From: CAYRNC01 sp964425645
Lineage (GTDB): Bacteria > Bacillota > Clostridia > Peptostreptococcales > Anaerovoracaceae
Direction of reading: 5' to 3'
NCBI GenBank assembly: GCA_964425645.1
Contig: CAYRNC010000064.1
Coordinates: 1-10,063 of the forward strand
DNA length: 10,063 nt
The stretch's first letter is position 1. Each line of letters opens with the position of its first letter. Made by a program: the position numbers and the translations under genes. Under the pieces are notes generated by a model. That model was not told the origin of the DNA, searched no databases, and saw nothing but the letters and a program-made list of their open reading frames with translations. This document shows, one piece after another, positions 1-6,912 of this stretch.

Positions 1-865
1 GTCTAAGGCTTTTCTTGCGTATATCACCCGCTGCAAAAACACCCGGTTCACTTGTCTTCATATCGTTATCCGTGATAATATTACCGTTTTCCATGTCAAG
101 CTTTTCTACAAACAGTTCTGTGACGGGTCTGTATCCTATGAAAACGAAAATTCCAAATGTGCCGTCCTCGGGATCCGCTGTTATTTCTCTTCGTTCGCCT
201 GTTTTAACATTTTCCACTATCATGCTTTCTAAAAGACCGTCACCTTTAATCTCCTTTACGACACTGTCCCACATGAACTCCAACTTAGGATTGGCAAATG
301 CTTTTTCCTGTATGGATTTGGCCGCTCTCAATTCATTTCTGCGATGTATCACCGTTACCTTTCTTGCGAACTTAGTTAAAAACATCGCTTCCTCGACAGC
401 CGCATCTCCTCCTCCCACGACGAAGACTTCCAAATCTTCAAAAAATGCTCCGTCGCACGTAGCACAATAGGAAACACCTTTACCTGTGAGCTCTTTTTCC
501 CCGGGGCAGCCGATCAACGTTGGGGAGGCTCCCGTAGCTATGATAATGGTCTTAGTATGATAAGTATTTTGCAGCCCTTTTATAACTTTAACCGGACCTT
601 TAAGCTCGACGGATTCCACAGTATCATAAACTATTTCAGTTCCGAAATATTTCGCCTGGGAGGCCATTCTCCCTATGAGAGTGGGACCGGATTCCGCCTC
701 AAGAGATCCTGGATAGTTTTCGATTTCAGAAGTTTGTGCAATTTGCCCTCCCTCCTGCGCCTTTTCAATGATCATGGTTTTAAGTCTGGCCCTTCCGGCA
801 TACAATCCGGCTGTCAGCCCTGCAGGACCACCGCCGATAACGACGACATCATACATATTCTCCAT
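1..865 (-). CDS. trxB: Thioredoxin reductase, C-terminus cut by window edge
   Basis: FAD-dependent thioredoxin-disulfide reductase, cytoplasmic. In Grd systems it passes electrons from NAD(P)H through thioredoxin to the reductase. I translated 288 residues. Visible motifs: N-terminal FAD-binding GGGPAG (11-16), redox-active CATC (134-137), a second dinucleotide site GGGDAA (151-156), a basic HRR (174-176) followed by RAAKS, which in this family favours NADPH, and FAAGDI near residues 277-282. The family is about 305-315 residues, so roughly 20-25 are missing beyond the left edge. The ATG at 863-865 is chosen because an AAAGGGTGA-type site lies 7 nt upstream. It follows grdA by 80 nt on the same strand, as in known grd clusters. 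trxA is not in view and may lie to the left. The family call is very secure. NADPH preference is inferred from the HRR motif only. Confidence 0.95.
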   Translation of the reverse strand, partial: MENMYDVVVIGGGPAGLTAGLYAGRARLKTMIIEKAQEGGQIAQTSEIENYPGSLEAESGPTLIGRMASQAKYFGTEIVYDTVESVELKGPVKVIKGLQNTYHTKTIIIATGASPTLIGCPGEKELTGKGVSYCATCDGAFFEDLEVFVVGGGDAAVEEAMFLTKFARKVTVIHRRNELRAAKSIQEKAFANPKLEFMWDSVVKEIKGDGLLESMIVENVKTGERREITADPEDGTFGIFVFIGYRPVTELFVEKLDMENGNIITDNDMKTSEPGVFAAGDIRKKSLR

Positions 866-901
866 TCTGATTCACCCTTTCTTCACTGTACATCAGTAGC
901 A

Positions 902-929
902 GGAAAAGGCGACCGCAATCACCTTTTCC
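902..929 (-). other. Hairpin between grdA and trxB
   Basis: On the minus strand GGAAAAGG (929-922) pairs perfectly with CCTTTTCC (909-902). The stem can extend by a U-G wobble, a G-C and an A-U pair to 11 bp, closing a UUGCGG loop. No T-run follows, so it is not a standard intrinsic terminator. It could be a processing or stability element that sets grdA mRNA above trxB mRNA, or a leaky terminator. The octamer TGATTGCG in its upper part recurs in the hairpin after the other grdA copy (9921-9928). Confidence 0.6.
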
Positions 930-945
930 GTCTTTTAACACACAT

Positions 946-1416
946 TCAGGACTTGCTGTACTGTTTACGGATCGAAGTCATCTCTTTGACTATCTCGTCA
1001 ATATCAAGAACCATTTCCATCATGCTTATTTGTTCTTCATAGACTTCCTCATCAATTTCCGCCTTTATTTCCGGCTCACAAATATGATATACGCTGAGTC
1101 CCAACGAGACTCCTGCCAAAGGACCTGCATAAGTCGGATCTCCTGCCGTTACGGTTTCAGCTGCCAGACCGGCTGCTTCTCCCTCACCCGCACCCAGTAA
1201 AACCACCAGGTTCTCCGGGCCGTATTGTTCAGCATATTCCTTGACTCTTTTTTGATTTTCCAGATCCATGGCACCTGCAGCGGTTCAGACAAAGCACTCG
1301 GTTGATGAAAACACTGCCTGTCCACCCGCGCTGTTTACGCATTCTGTGATTGCCGGGCCGGGAATGCCGTCTCGGTCACCGATGATGACAACCTTTTTAT
1401 CTTTCAAAATCGCCAT
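946..1416 (-). CDS. grdA: Glycine reductase selenoprotein A (Sec at codon 44)
   Basis: GrdA is the small selenoprotein shared by glycine, sarcosine and betaine reductases. It accepts the carboxymethyl group from component B as a Se-carboxymethyl-selenocysteine and hands it to component C. The reading frame runs from ATG 1414-1416 through an in-frame TGA at 1285-1287 to a TGA stop at 946-948, giving 156 residues, close to the usual length of about 158. The sequence starts MAILKDKKVVIIGDRDGIPG and carries ECFVUTAAGAMDL at the Sec site. The first Cys of the ECFVU motif and the Sec match the family's redox pair. Conserved VLGAGEGEAAGLAAETVTAGD follows in the C-terminal part. AGGAGGGG sits about 6 nt before the ATG. 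Without Sec readthrough, only the 107-residue stretch from 1269 would be predicted, which would be wrong. It sits between the B selenoprotein and trxB. A near-identical second copy ends at the right edge of the window. Confidence 0.97.
1261..1277 (-). promoter_or_regulatory. Candidate bacterial SECIS for grdA
   Basis: In the mRNA, CAGGU (1277-1273) pairs with AUCUG (1265-1261), with one G-U wobble, closing a 7-nt loop GCCAUGG. The loop begins 13 nt after the UGA. Bacterial SECIS hairpins lie immediately 3' of the UGA, with the apical loop at roughly 16-37 nt. This stem is short and slightly close, so the exact fold is uncertain, but some SelB-binding element must exist here if the UGA is read as Sec. 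Confidence 0.4.
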
Positions 1417-1451
1417 TTCTCCCCTCCTCTCTTTAGAATAATCTATAATCA

Positions 1452-1480
1452 ATTTTGATGTTACAAGCGAAGATAGTCAA
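1452..1480 (-). promoter_or_regulatory. Possible sigma-70-type promoter for grdA
   Basis: Minus-strand TTGACT (1480-1475) matches 5 of 6 bases of a -35 box. A 17-nt spacer leads to CAAAAT (1457-1452), which matches 4 of 6 bases of a -10 box. It lies in the 139-nt gap between the B selenoprotein and grdA, the longest gap inside the structural operon. An internal promoter would let the shared GrdA be made independently of the substrate-specific genes. The -10 box is weak, so this is tentative. Confidence 0.3.
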
Positions 1481-1531
1481 CCCTTAAATTGGAGCTGATT
1501 CTTTTAATACCTTAAATCCCAAAGGACAACC

Positions 1532-1552
1532 TGCAATTTGCAACAAATTGCA
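1532..1552 (-). other. Hairpin just after the B selenoprotein stop
   Basis: Perfect 8-bp inverted repeat: TGCAATTT (1532-1539), 5-nt spacer, AAATTGCA (1545-1552), starting 3 nt after the stop codon of the upstream gene. It is AT-rich with no following T-run on the minus strand, so an mRNA-end or stability hairpin is more likely than a strong terminator. Confidence 0.5.
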
Positions 1553-1555
1553 ACA

Positions 1556-2869
1556 TCACTGATCTTCAATTTCGAAAATGGTTTGTCCGGATATATCCGT
1601 ACTTAATGCCTCCAAAGCGCGCCTGATCAGATTTTTTCGAATCTCCTTTTCCTCCTCCAAAGATACAGTTGGTTTTCCGGTCGGATGAGGGATGGATATG
1701 CCCGGGACGATCCTGTTGGCACCGACGGACTTTGAAATAGGTGTAACTGTGCAAATATGCACTGCCGGTATTCCTGCCGCATCGATTTGCTTAACCAGCG
1801 TTGCACCGCAACGCGTATCGGTTCCTCACGTCGATGTTAAAATAACGCCGTCTACGATTCCTTCTTCCTTCAGTTCTTTTGCTATCGCATCACCGAATAT
1901 AGTCGCCTGGTCTACAGCCATTGCGTTACCAACTGTCACATATACATCCCGATAGAATCGACCGATTTCTCCGTTTTTTTCTAAGTCGGACATCACATCC
2001 ACGGGCAAAACTCGATTCCCATCCTCGTTGCCGTATATCGGGTCATATCCTCCATGTGCAACTTCTGCATTCGGAATATTCTCCCCTCCGTAGTCGTCTA
2101 GGCTGTAGCGCTTAAATTTTGAACAAAAGCATGCCTCCAAACGATCGGGATTACCGCTTGGAACGATACCGCCACTTGTCAATACGGCGATTGTAGCCTT
2201 CTTTATATCTTTTATCGGTGGGCTGGGATCATATTTTATAAAACTGGGCATTGGAAGCTCAGTTGAAAAAGGTCTGCCGTAATATTTATCAAGGGCCATA
2301 TTGACCGCACGCTTTGCACCTGTTTCACTGCGGAAAATTGTACTTCTTATTCCGCGGACATAGTAGCCCTCCTCTTCAGGACCCCCTATTTCATCCCCGC
2401 GGGCTATTTTTTTAATAAAATCACCCATCACCTTAACAGCATCCTTCATACCCCTTGCATTGTTTGCGGTAGGAAAGATATAGGCATATTTCCTGTACAT
2501 ATCAAGGCCGGGATTCTCTTTATACATGCCGGATACAGCCTTGATCTCAACATCCAAATTCGCTGTCTTGCATACGGCCCCGCAGGCTAAACCATATCTT
2601 CCAGCGGCAAAAGCCGGACCGGCAACCAATAGTTCTGCCTTATTATCCTTTAATATTTTGACAATCTCTTCGCAGGCCGAATCTATGTTTTCGGCAAAAT
2701 AATTATCGCCGCAAATAATTGTCGCAACAATCTCACCGTCGCCGCCTAAAATCTCACTTAACGCGTTGCCTGGGCCGACGGCGCCCTCCTTCACCAATAT
2801 CGGTGTGTCGGCTTTTTCTTCTCCGCCTATTTGCCCGTAAAATTGATTTATATAGTGAACGATCCGCAT
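1556..2869 (-). CDS. grdB: Grd component B selenoprotein (GrdB/GrdF/GrdH family, Sec at codon 348)
   Basis: This is the selenocysteine subunit of reductase component B, which cleaves the C-N bond of the substrate held by the pyruvoyl subunit. The frame runs from ATG 2867-2869 through an in-frame TGA at 1826-1828 to a TGA stop at 1556-1558, giving 437 residues, a typical length for the family. Family landmarks include IHYINQF-like VHYINQFYGQIGGEEKAD at the N-terminus, CGDNYFAEN, AGPAFAAGRYG, LTSGGIVPSGNPD, AHGGYDP, RVLPVD and, at the Sec site, LTSTUGTDTRCGATLVKQI, then GANRIVPGISIPHP. The residue between Sec and the following Cys in UGTDTRC is Asp; GrdB sequences I know have Cys there. AAAAGGAGG lies 7 nt before the ATG. 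The gap after grdE is only 16 nt, so translation is probably coupled. The symbol marks the family; glycine, sarcosine, betaine or another substrate cannot be decided here. Confidence 0.93.
1798..1814 (-). promoter_or_regulatory. Strong SECIS-like hairpin for the B selenoprotein
   Basis: Perfect 7-bp stem GCGUUGC (1814-1808) / GCAACGC (1804-1798) closing the loop GGU. It begins 12 nt after the UGA, putting the loop at 19-21 nt, inside the usual range for SelB-dependent bacterial SECIS elements, which need G residues in the apical loop. It overlaps codons for Thr-Arg-Cys-Gly-Ala-Thr. Confidence 0.75.
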
Positions 2870-2885
2870 TACATAACCTCCTTTT

Positions 2886-4160
2886 CTATTTAAGTGTACA
2901 ACTTAACTTGTTCATCCCAAGATTGTTAACTGAAGCCATAATAACCGAGAGGGAAGCGGTGATGGTCCCGTCGGGATTGATGCAGTCGAAGCTGTTTCCT
3001 GACAGATGCCTGATGGATTCAAGATAGCCTATTGTCTTATCCATTTTAGGCAATGTCACCATATGATTACTGTTTCCCACGCTGATTACCGCATCAGCTT
3101 CAGGCGTTGTATCGGTTATAGGTTCCGCCGTTCCGTCCGGACCCGCATTTTCCTGCATCATCAATACTGTTTTTATCCCGTTTTTCTCGGCAATCCTGCA
3201 AAGCATCATCAAATCCGCTTCCGGATTACCTCCGCCTTCTTCAGCTATTATCAGGATGTCAACACCTAATTGGCGTGCAATGTTTATGGATCCGGCGGTG
3301 CATCTTTCTTTATCGGAAAGACCGGGACAAATCGGCGATATCACAACACCGGAAAAATCTAAATCCACACCGTGCCTGGAATACAGTTCTGCAATGACCG
3401 GATTATTCTGGTGATCGTAAGTCGTATCTTTGTCGCTTGCCGTTACACAGTTACCGGATACCAATGCGCTGTCCATTATTTCATTTGGATGAATAAGCAT
3501 CGGGTGAAGTTTTTTGCAATCCATAGCATACAGATAATTATCATGTAGCAAACCCTGTGCCATAACGCAGTAAACAAAGCCGACTTTCGGTAAATCTTTT
3601 TTTACAGGTTTCAGTTCGTATTCCTCAACCTCATCCGGCACCGCATTTTTTGCGGCTTTTGCTATATAAGTGGCAGCCCGCAGACCGGCTATTCTGAGAA
3701 GCTCTTCATGCTTTGTGGGGGCAACCCCTTCTACAGGATCTGCGACTACTGCAATAATGTTCAATTGGGAATAGTAGCAATACTCGGTACCTGCCCCGGA
3801 CATATCGATGACTCCCTCCTGAAACGCCATTATTCGTCCGGCAGTTACTACTGCGCAGCCACGCAGGACCCTGGTGATTCCGTCTCCATATCCTTCATAT
3901 TTACCGAAATATCCCGGAAATGTCCCCTCATCCCCTGTAGTTTTTATCCTCGGCTCTAAGACATCTTTTATCGGAACAATCCTTGCCGATTCTCCGGGCC
4001 TTGCCAAATCAACATCTATTTTTTCCAGCAAAGGATCTTTCAGATAATCTATTAACTCCTTTTTGTTAACAAACAAAACACCATCTTTTACAAATGTTTT
4101 TTCTCCAAACTGCACATCTTTAATCTTAATTATTTCTAGTTTTAAGCACATATTACCCAT
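2886..4160 (-). CDS. grdE: Grd component B proprotein (GrdE/GrdG/GrdI family, pyruvoyl precursor)
   Basis: Proprotein of 424 residues that supplies two subunits of reductase component B. In the family it is cleaved at an Asn-Cys bond, and the Cys becomes a pyruvoyl (carbonyl) group that binds the substrate amine. Here the site is VSGNCVTA, with Asn237-Cys238, leaving fragments of about 237 and 187 residues, as expected. Other family features are IKDVQFG near residues 13-19, GDGITRVLRGCAVVTAGRI (93-110), a conserved IDMSGAG at about 118-124, SPICPG in the C-terminal half, and a final glycine- and asparagine-rich segment. The ATG at 4158-4160 is chosen because AAGGAGGA lies 7 nt upstream; Met4 is a possible alternative with poorer spacing. 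It precedes the B selenoprotein by 16 nt, the same pairing seen in the sarcosine (GrdG-GrdF) and betaine (GrdI-GrdH) types. The substrate subtype is unresolved. Confidence 0.93.
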   Translation of the reverse strand: MGNMCLKLEIIKIKDVQFGEKTFVKDGVLFVNKKELIDYLKDPLLEKIDVDLARPGESARIVPIKDVLEPRIKTTGDEGTFPGYFGKYEGYGDGITRVLRGCAVVTAGRIMAFQEGVIDMSGAGTEYCYYSQLNIIAVVADPVEGVAPTKHEELLRIAGLRAATYIAKAAKNAVPDEVEEYELKPVKKDLPKVGFVYCVMAQGLLHDNYLYAMDCKKLHPMLIHPNEIMDSALVSGNCVTASDKDTTYDHQNNPVIAELYSRHGVDLDFSGVVISPICPGLSDKERCTAGSINIARQLGVDILIIAEEGGGNPEADLMMLCRIAEKNGIKTVLMMQENAGPDGTAEPITDTTPEADAVISVGNSNHMVTLPKMDKTIGYLESIRHLSGNSFDCINPDGTITASLSVIMASVNNLGMNKLSCTLK

Positions 4161-4262
4161 AGAACTATCCTCCTTGGTCTAAATTCAACATATATTTATC
4201 TGCGGATGCCTGCTTTTCCCCCCTTCAATCGCAGAAAAATAAGCTGTTATCATGAGTAAACA

Positions 4263-5333
4263 TCAAATCTTTGCAATAACCTTCTTTGTAAGCCCGAGAC
4301 CGGAAACGGTCCTTGCACCTATCTCCATCAAATCTCTGCCTAATATTTTAGAGGTTAATGTAATAATTGCTTCGATCGTAGGGACCTTCACGCCGATGAG
4401 TTTCGCAAGTGATGACCAAAAAACCATAACGTAGCCCACATCCTCTGTAAAAAACCTGTGTTCCAGCTTATCCTGTGCCATAATGCCTTTAAATCCGCTG
4501 CTTGATTTATAGCCTTCCCTGTAATTTACCTTATCCTGTTCCATATAGCCTTCACAGTATGACATTTGGGGCTCGGTCGCTATATCAAGTCCCAAAGCCT
4601 TTGCAATTGCCAACCTTTCCTCATCAACAGCCTGCATCAAGTCGGCAACTCCGTTTGTAATGCCTTCAGCATAGAACTGAAAATTACCTTTAGTCCTTTC
4701 AATCAACGCCACATTCAACAAGGTCACCACCGGATGGATAACAGGGTTTCCGTCTATCAGAGCAGTTTCAAGGACATTTTTGCCGATTTTAATTTTTTCC
4801 CCCCAAATCCCCTTCGGGACCTCAGACAGCCTCTCCGCCTTAACCGAGGGCAAGGCCGTAAGAATCAAAGTGTTTACATAGTGAAAGATAGAAATGAAGC
4901 CGGGCTCCTGCATTCTGGTCGCATAGGGCAGCGTATGTGTCTCTCCGACAATTACGTCGGGATCGAGCAGATCAATACCCAGGTTCTTCTTGAATTCCAA
5001 TGCTCCGCCGCCTGACCCGGGACAAATCACATAATGCTGTCCCTTTTTTAAATATGGCCGACAAGTTTCGGCCATAGGCTTTGTCCCATAAGCCGGTGTT
5101 ACAACAAAAACTATATCTGTCTCAAGCACATCCGCCACACTGTCTGCAACAGTTACATCTGCATGGATCCTTGAATCTCCGTCAATACTGTAAATCCCTT
5201 GATTCTTTTTTATAGGCCTAAGATTCTCCATAAAGGATGGATGATCGGAAAGTATTACATCGAAACCTTTTTGCGAGGCATCAAATGCTAAGGTTTGACC
5301 CCCCGCTCCCGATCCTAAAATTCCAATTTTCAT
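4263..5333 (-). CDS. NAD(P)-dependent opine (octopine/nopaline) dehydrogenase family protein
   Basis: Predicted cytoplasmic oxidoreductase of 356 residues. The N-terminal Rossmann fold starts MKIGILGSGAGGQTLAFDAS, with GSGAGG (7-12). A glycine-rich CPGSGGGALEF (104-114) follows. The C-terminal octopine-dehydrogenase-type helical domain carries NPVIHP (196-201), whose His200 corresponds to the family's catalytic His, and Asp298 in FFTEDVGYV, a candidate for its partner. Family enzymes reversibly join an amino acid and a 2-oxo acid into an opine, using NAD(P)H. The ATG at 5331-5333 is preferred over an upstream GTG because AAAGGGG precedes it and because the upstream stretch is a large inverted repeat. 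It lies between a transporter and the component B genes under the same sigma-54 promoter, so a role in preparing the reductase substrate, in either direction, is inferred. Substrate unknown; some family members are not opine enzymes at all. Confidence 0.82.
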   Translation of the reverse strand: MKIGILGSGAGGQTLAFDASQKGFDVILSDHPSFMENLRPIKKNQGIYSIDGDSRIHADVTVADSVADVLETDIVFVVTPAYGTKPMAETCRPYLKKGQHYVICPGSGGGALEFKKNLGIDLLDPDVIVGETHTLPYATRMQEPGFISIFHYVNTLILTALPSVKAERLSEVPKGIWGEKIKIGKNVLETALIDGNPVIHPVVTLLNVALIERTKGNFQFYAEGITNGVADLMQAVDEERLAIAKALGLDIATEPQMSYCEGYMEQDKVNYREGYKSSSGFKGIMAQDKLEHRFFTEDVGYVMVFWSSLAKLIGVKVPTIEAIITLTSKILGRDLMEIGARTVSGLGLTKKVIAKI

Positions 5334-5358
5334 TATTATTGTTCCCCTTTCATACGAC

Positions 5359-5418
5359 CCGTCAAGTGCAAGAGCTGTTGGATTGTTACGTCCGGTATCT
5401 GTCTCTTGCACTTGACGG
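5359..5418. repeat. Perfect 16-bp inverted repeat with 28-nt spacer
   Basis: CCGTCAAGTGCAAGAG (5359-5374) and its exact reverse complement CTCTTGCACTTGACGG (5403-5418) flank 28 nt. It lies in the 120-nt gap between the transporter stop and the dehydrogenase start. In the operon mRNA it would form a very stable stem. The minus strand continues GGTCGTATGAAAGGGG, with no T-run, so it is not an intrinsic terminator. Possible roles are transcript processing, protection of the upstream transporter mRNA, attenuation of the downstream genes, or a small dispersed palindromic element. Confidence 0.9.
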
Positions 5419-5453
5419 AATCGGAGATTCACAATATGAAGTCTTTGTCTTTG

Positions 5454-6593
5454 CTATTGTGTTTTGCCGCTGCCTTCCTCAATAGCCTTTTTCTTACCAT
5501 AATAATTTCTAATTTGATTGAATTGCCTCCAAATTATCATTGCAAGAACGAAAAATCCCAAATAACCGATCAGCGGATAGATGTAGTTTATTAGCATTTC
5601 AAAGGGTAGCTGTCCGCCGAAAAAGCCCAAGATTGCAAGCACGATAATAGCGATAAAATACCACTTAGAACCTTCACTTGAAATACGTGAAGCAACAGTC
5701 CACTGAAGCGGAACTGCGGTGGTAAATATTGCAATCAACAGAATCAATGAATAGACAAACCCGAACCCGTAGCTTATGGAGTCTGCCATCGCCAAAGCAG
5801 GTATTGATTTATCATAGACAAATTCAATTTGACTCGCCATCGCAAAGCTTATTAATGCCAAAGCGATGTTAAAAAGAACATTGCCTACCAGTGCCCCCCA
5901 TACAATCTCCTTTTTATTCTGAGCCCTTGAACCCATGGCGGACATAAAAGGAAGGCCCATTACGATACCCCAAAGCACGTATAATATCGCCGAAAGAAAT
6001 ACTGAAGAGGATGCCTGATACATATCTTTTGATGCGATAAAAGCATCTGACTCGGCTATATTAAACGGATGGGTAACTAAGACAATAAACCCCAGAATCG
6101 AACATATCACTATGATCAGTGGACCCATAAAACCTATCGTATCAATTACCCTTGCAAGACCCAAAAACACAACAAACGTAGAAAGCACGACCAGAATACC
6201 CGAGCCTACCCAGGCATTGATTCCGAAATGCTGTTCAAACGTAGCCCCACAGCCTGCTATCATGATGACGAAAGTCAAAAACATGAAGATAGGAATAAAA
6301 ATAGAAAGGGCTATACCTAAATATTTTCCGCATAGATTGGCGTAGACGTTACGACCTTCTATATCATCTGTATCATACCCCACATCCATTACAGCCGCCT
6401 GCGTCCAAAATCCAAGGACAAGACTGACGATAAACCCGCATATGCTTAATACAAAACCATAAGAAGTAAAGTACTGAGATATCTCCTGGCCTGTCGCAAA
6501 CCCCGCACCTATCATAAAGGCGCAATACGATCCGCCAAGCTTTATTACCATAGGCCAACGAATTTTATTTGTTACCACACTTGTATCTGCCAC
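5454..6593 (-). CDS. YkvI-type multi-spanning membrane transporter
   Basis: Integral membrane protein of 379 residues with about 10 hydrophobic segments, roughly at residues 15-35, 42-65, 92-118, 128-148, 150-175, 195-225, 233-260, 280-305, 315-335 and 338-362. The first segment holds the signature GAGFATGQEISQYF, typical of the YkvI/COG3949 family, which I believe has the LeuT/APC-type fold used for amino-acid and amine uptake. The C-terminal tail is short, charged and cytoplasmic (KKKAIEEGSGK). The start is GTG at 6591-6593: AAGGAGG (6604-6610) lies 10 nt upstream and an in-frame TAA lies two codons before it, so no earlier start is possible. It is the first gene after the sigma-54 promoter, which suggests import of the compound handled by the downstream dehydrogenase and reductase. 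Family fairly sure; substrate unknown. Confidence 0.85.
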   Translation of the reverse strand: MADTSVVTNKIRWPMVIKLGGSYCAFMIGAGFATGQEISQYFTSYGFVLSICGFIVSLVLGFWTQAAVMDVGYDTDDIEGRNVYANLCGKYLGIALSIFIPIFMFLTFVIMIAGCGATFEQHFGINAWVGSGILVVLSTFVVFLGLARVIDTIGFMGPLIIVICSILGFIVLVTHPFNIAESDAFIASKDMYQASSSVFLSAILYVLWGIVMGLPFMSAMGSRAQNKKEIVWGALVGNVLFNIALALISFAMASQIEFVYDKSIPALAMADSISYGFGFVYSLILLIAIFTTAVPLQWTVASRISSEGSKWYFIAIIVLAILGFFGGQLPFEMLINYIYPLIGYLGFFVLAMIIWRQFNQIRNYYGKKKAIEEGSGKTQ

Positions 6594-6690
6594 TTCTTCT
6601 TAACCTCCTTAATAAAATAAACATGTTAATATAGCGCTTTGTTTCTCCCTATTATTTACGTAAATAAGAGATTCTATTAAAAACAAAGTC

Positions 6691-6705
6691 GCAACAATTA
6701 TGCCA
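6691..6705 (-). promoter_or_regulatory. Sigma-54 (-24/-12) promoter of the transporter-grd operon
   Basis: Minus strand reads TGGCAT-AATTG-TTGC, against the RpoN consensus TGGCAC-N5-TTGC. The invariant GG of the -24 and GC of the -12 elements are present with exact spacing. The predicted transcription start is near 6680, about 87 nt before the transporter's GTG. The adjacent gene at 7326-8726 encodes a sigma-54 activator with an intact GAFTGA loop, which strongly supports this call. Confidence 0.8.
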
Positions 6706-6822
6706 TGTCTATAAAATTGATTTTTAATGTCCGCCGCATAGCCGCGACAATTGCAATTTACGGCTTTACGTTTTTCCTTGATCAGTGCCACGATTCTCTA
6801 TATTCAAATAATTGTGTGCAGT

Positions 6823-6841
6823 AATGAACAAAATGTTCATT
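6823..6841. promoter_or_regulatory. Palindromic upstream activator site candidate
   Basis: AATGAACAAAATGTTCATT: two perfect 8-nt arms around AAA. It is centred about 150 bp upstream of the predicted sigma-54 start, the usual distance for enhancer sites of bacterial enhancer-binding proteins that act by DNA looping. Dyad symmetry fits a dimeric Fis-type HTH such as that at the C-terminus of the neighbouring regulator. Binding is inferred. Confidence 0.65.
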
Positions 6842-6912
6842 GTTGATCAAGCCTGCGTAAAACACATTCAGGGCGGCAGACAGATTGGAGGTTAAAACAC
6901 CTGAAAGAAATG

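Larger units (their letters stand above)
6594..6912 (-). promoter_or_regulatory. Intergenic control region between grdX and the transporter
   Basis: This 319-nt stretch is the longest gene-free part of the window. It holds, in transcription order, a perfect palindrome (6823-6841), an adjoining TTGATCAA palindrome (6843-6850), a sigma-54 promoter (6691-6705), a leader of about 85 nt and the AAGGAGG site at 6604-6610. I see no convincing intrinsic terminator after grdX, so some readthrough from the regulator/grdX transcript is possible. A 60-codon open frame at 6609-6791 runs through the promoter and is not considered a gene. Confidence 0.7.

Noticed and set aside
557..1042. 161-codon plus-strand open frame
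   Set aside because: It runs antisense to trxB and the end of grdA, both securely identified, and its translation has no recognisable features. The plus-strand frame at 15-470 is rejected for the same reason.
1285..1287. In-frame TGA that seems to truncate grdA
   Set aside because: Both sides of the TGA translate into conserved GrdA sequence and codon 44 is the known Sec position, so this is selenocysteine and not a pseudogene.
1826..1828. In-frame TGA that seems to split the B selenoprotein into two genes
   Set aside because: The downstream part continues the family sequence without a break, lacks its own ribosome binding site, and a perfect SECIS-like hairpin follows the TGA.
4199..4235. 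TCTGCG/CGCAGA inverted repeat between the dehydrogenase and grdE
   Set aside because: The arms are only 6 bp with a 25-nt spacer and no T-run; a chance occurrence is likely.
5334..5432. 33-residue N-terminal extension of the opine-type dehydrogenase from a GTG
   Set aside because: The extension encodes the big inverted repeat and precedes a standard Rossmann-fold start (MKIGILGSG) that has its own ribosome binding site.
6785..6790. TGGCAC on the minus strand as an alternative -24 element
   Set aside because: No TTGC follows at the required spacing; the bases there are AAGG.
6609..6791. 60-codon minus-strand frame with a GTG start in the control region
   Set aside because: It has no ribosome binding site or recognisable product and covers the sigma-54 promoter and leader.
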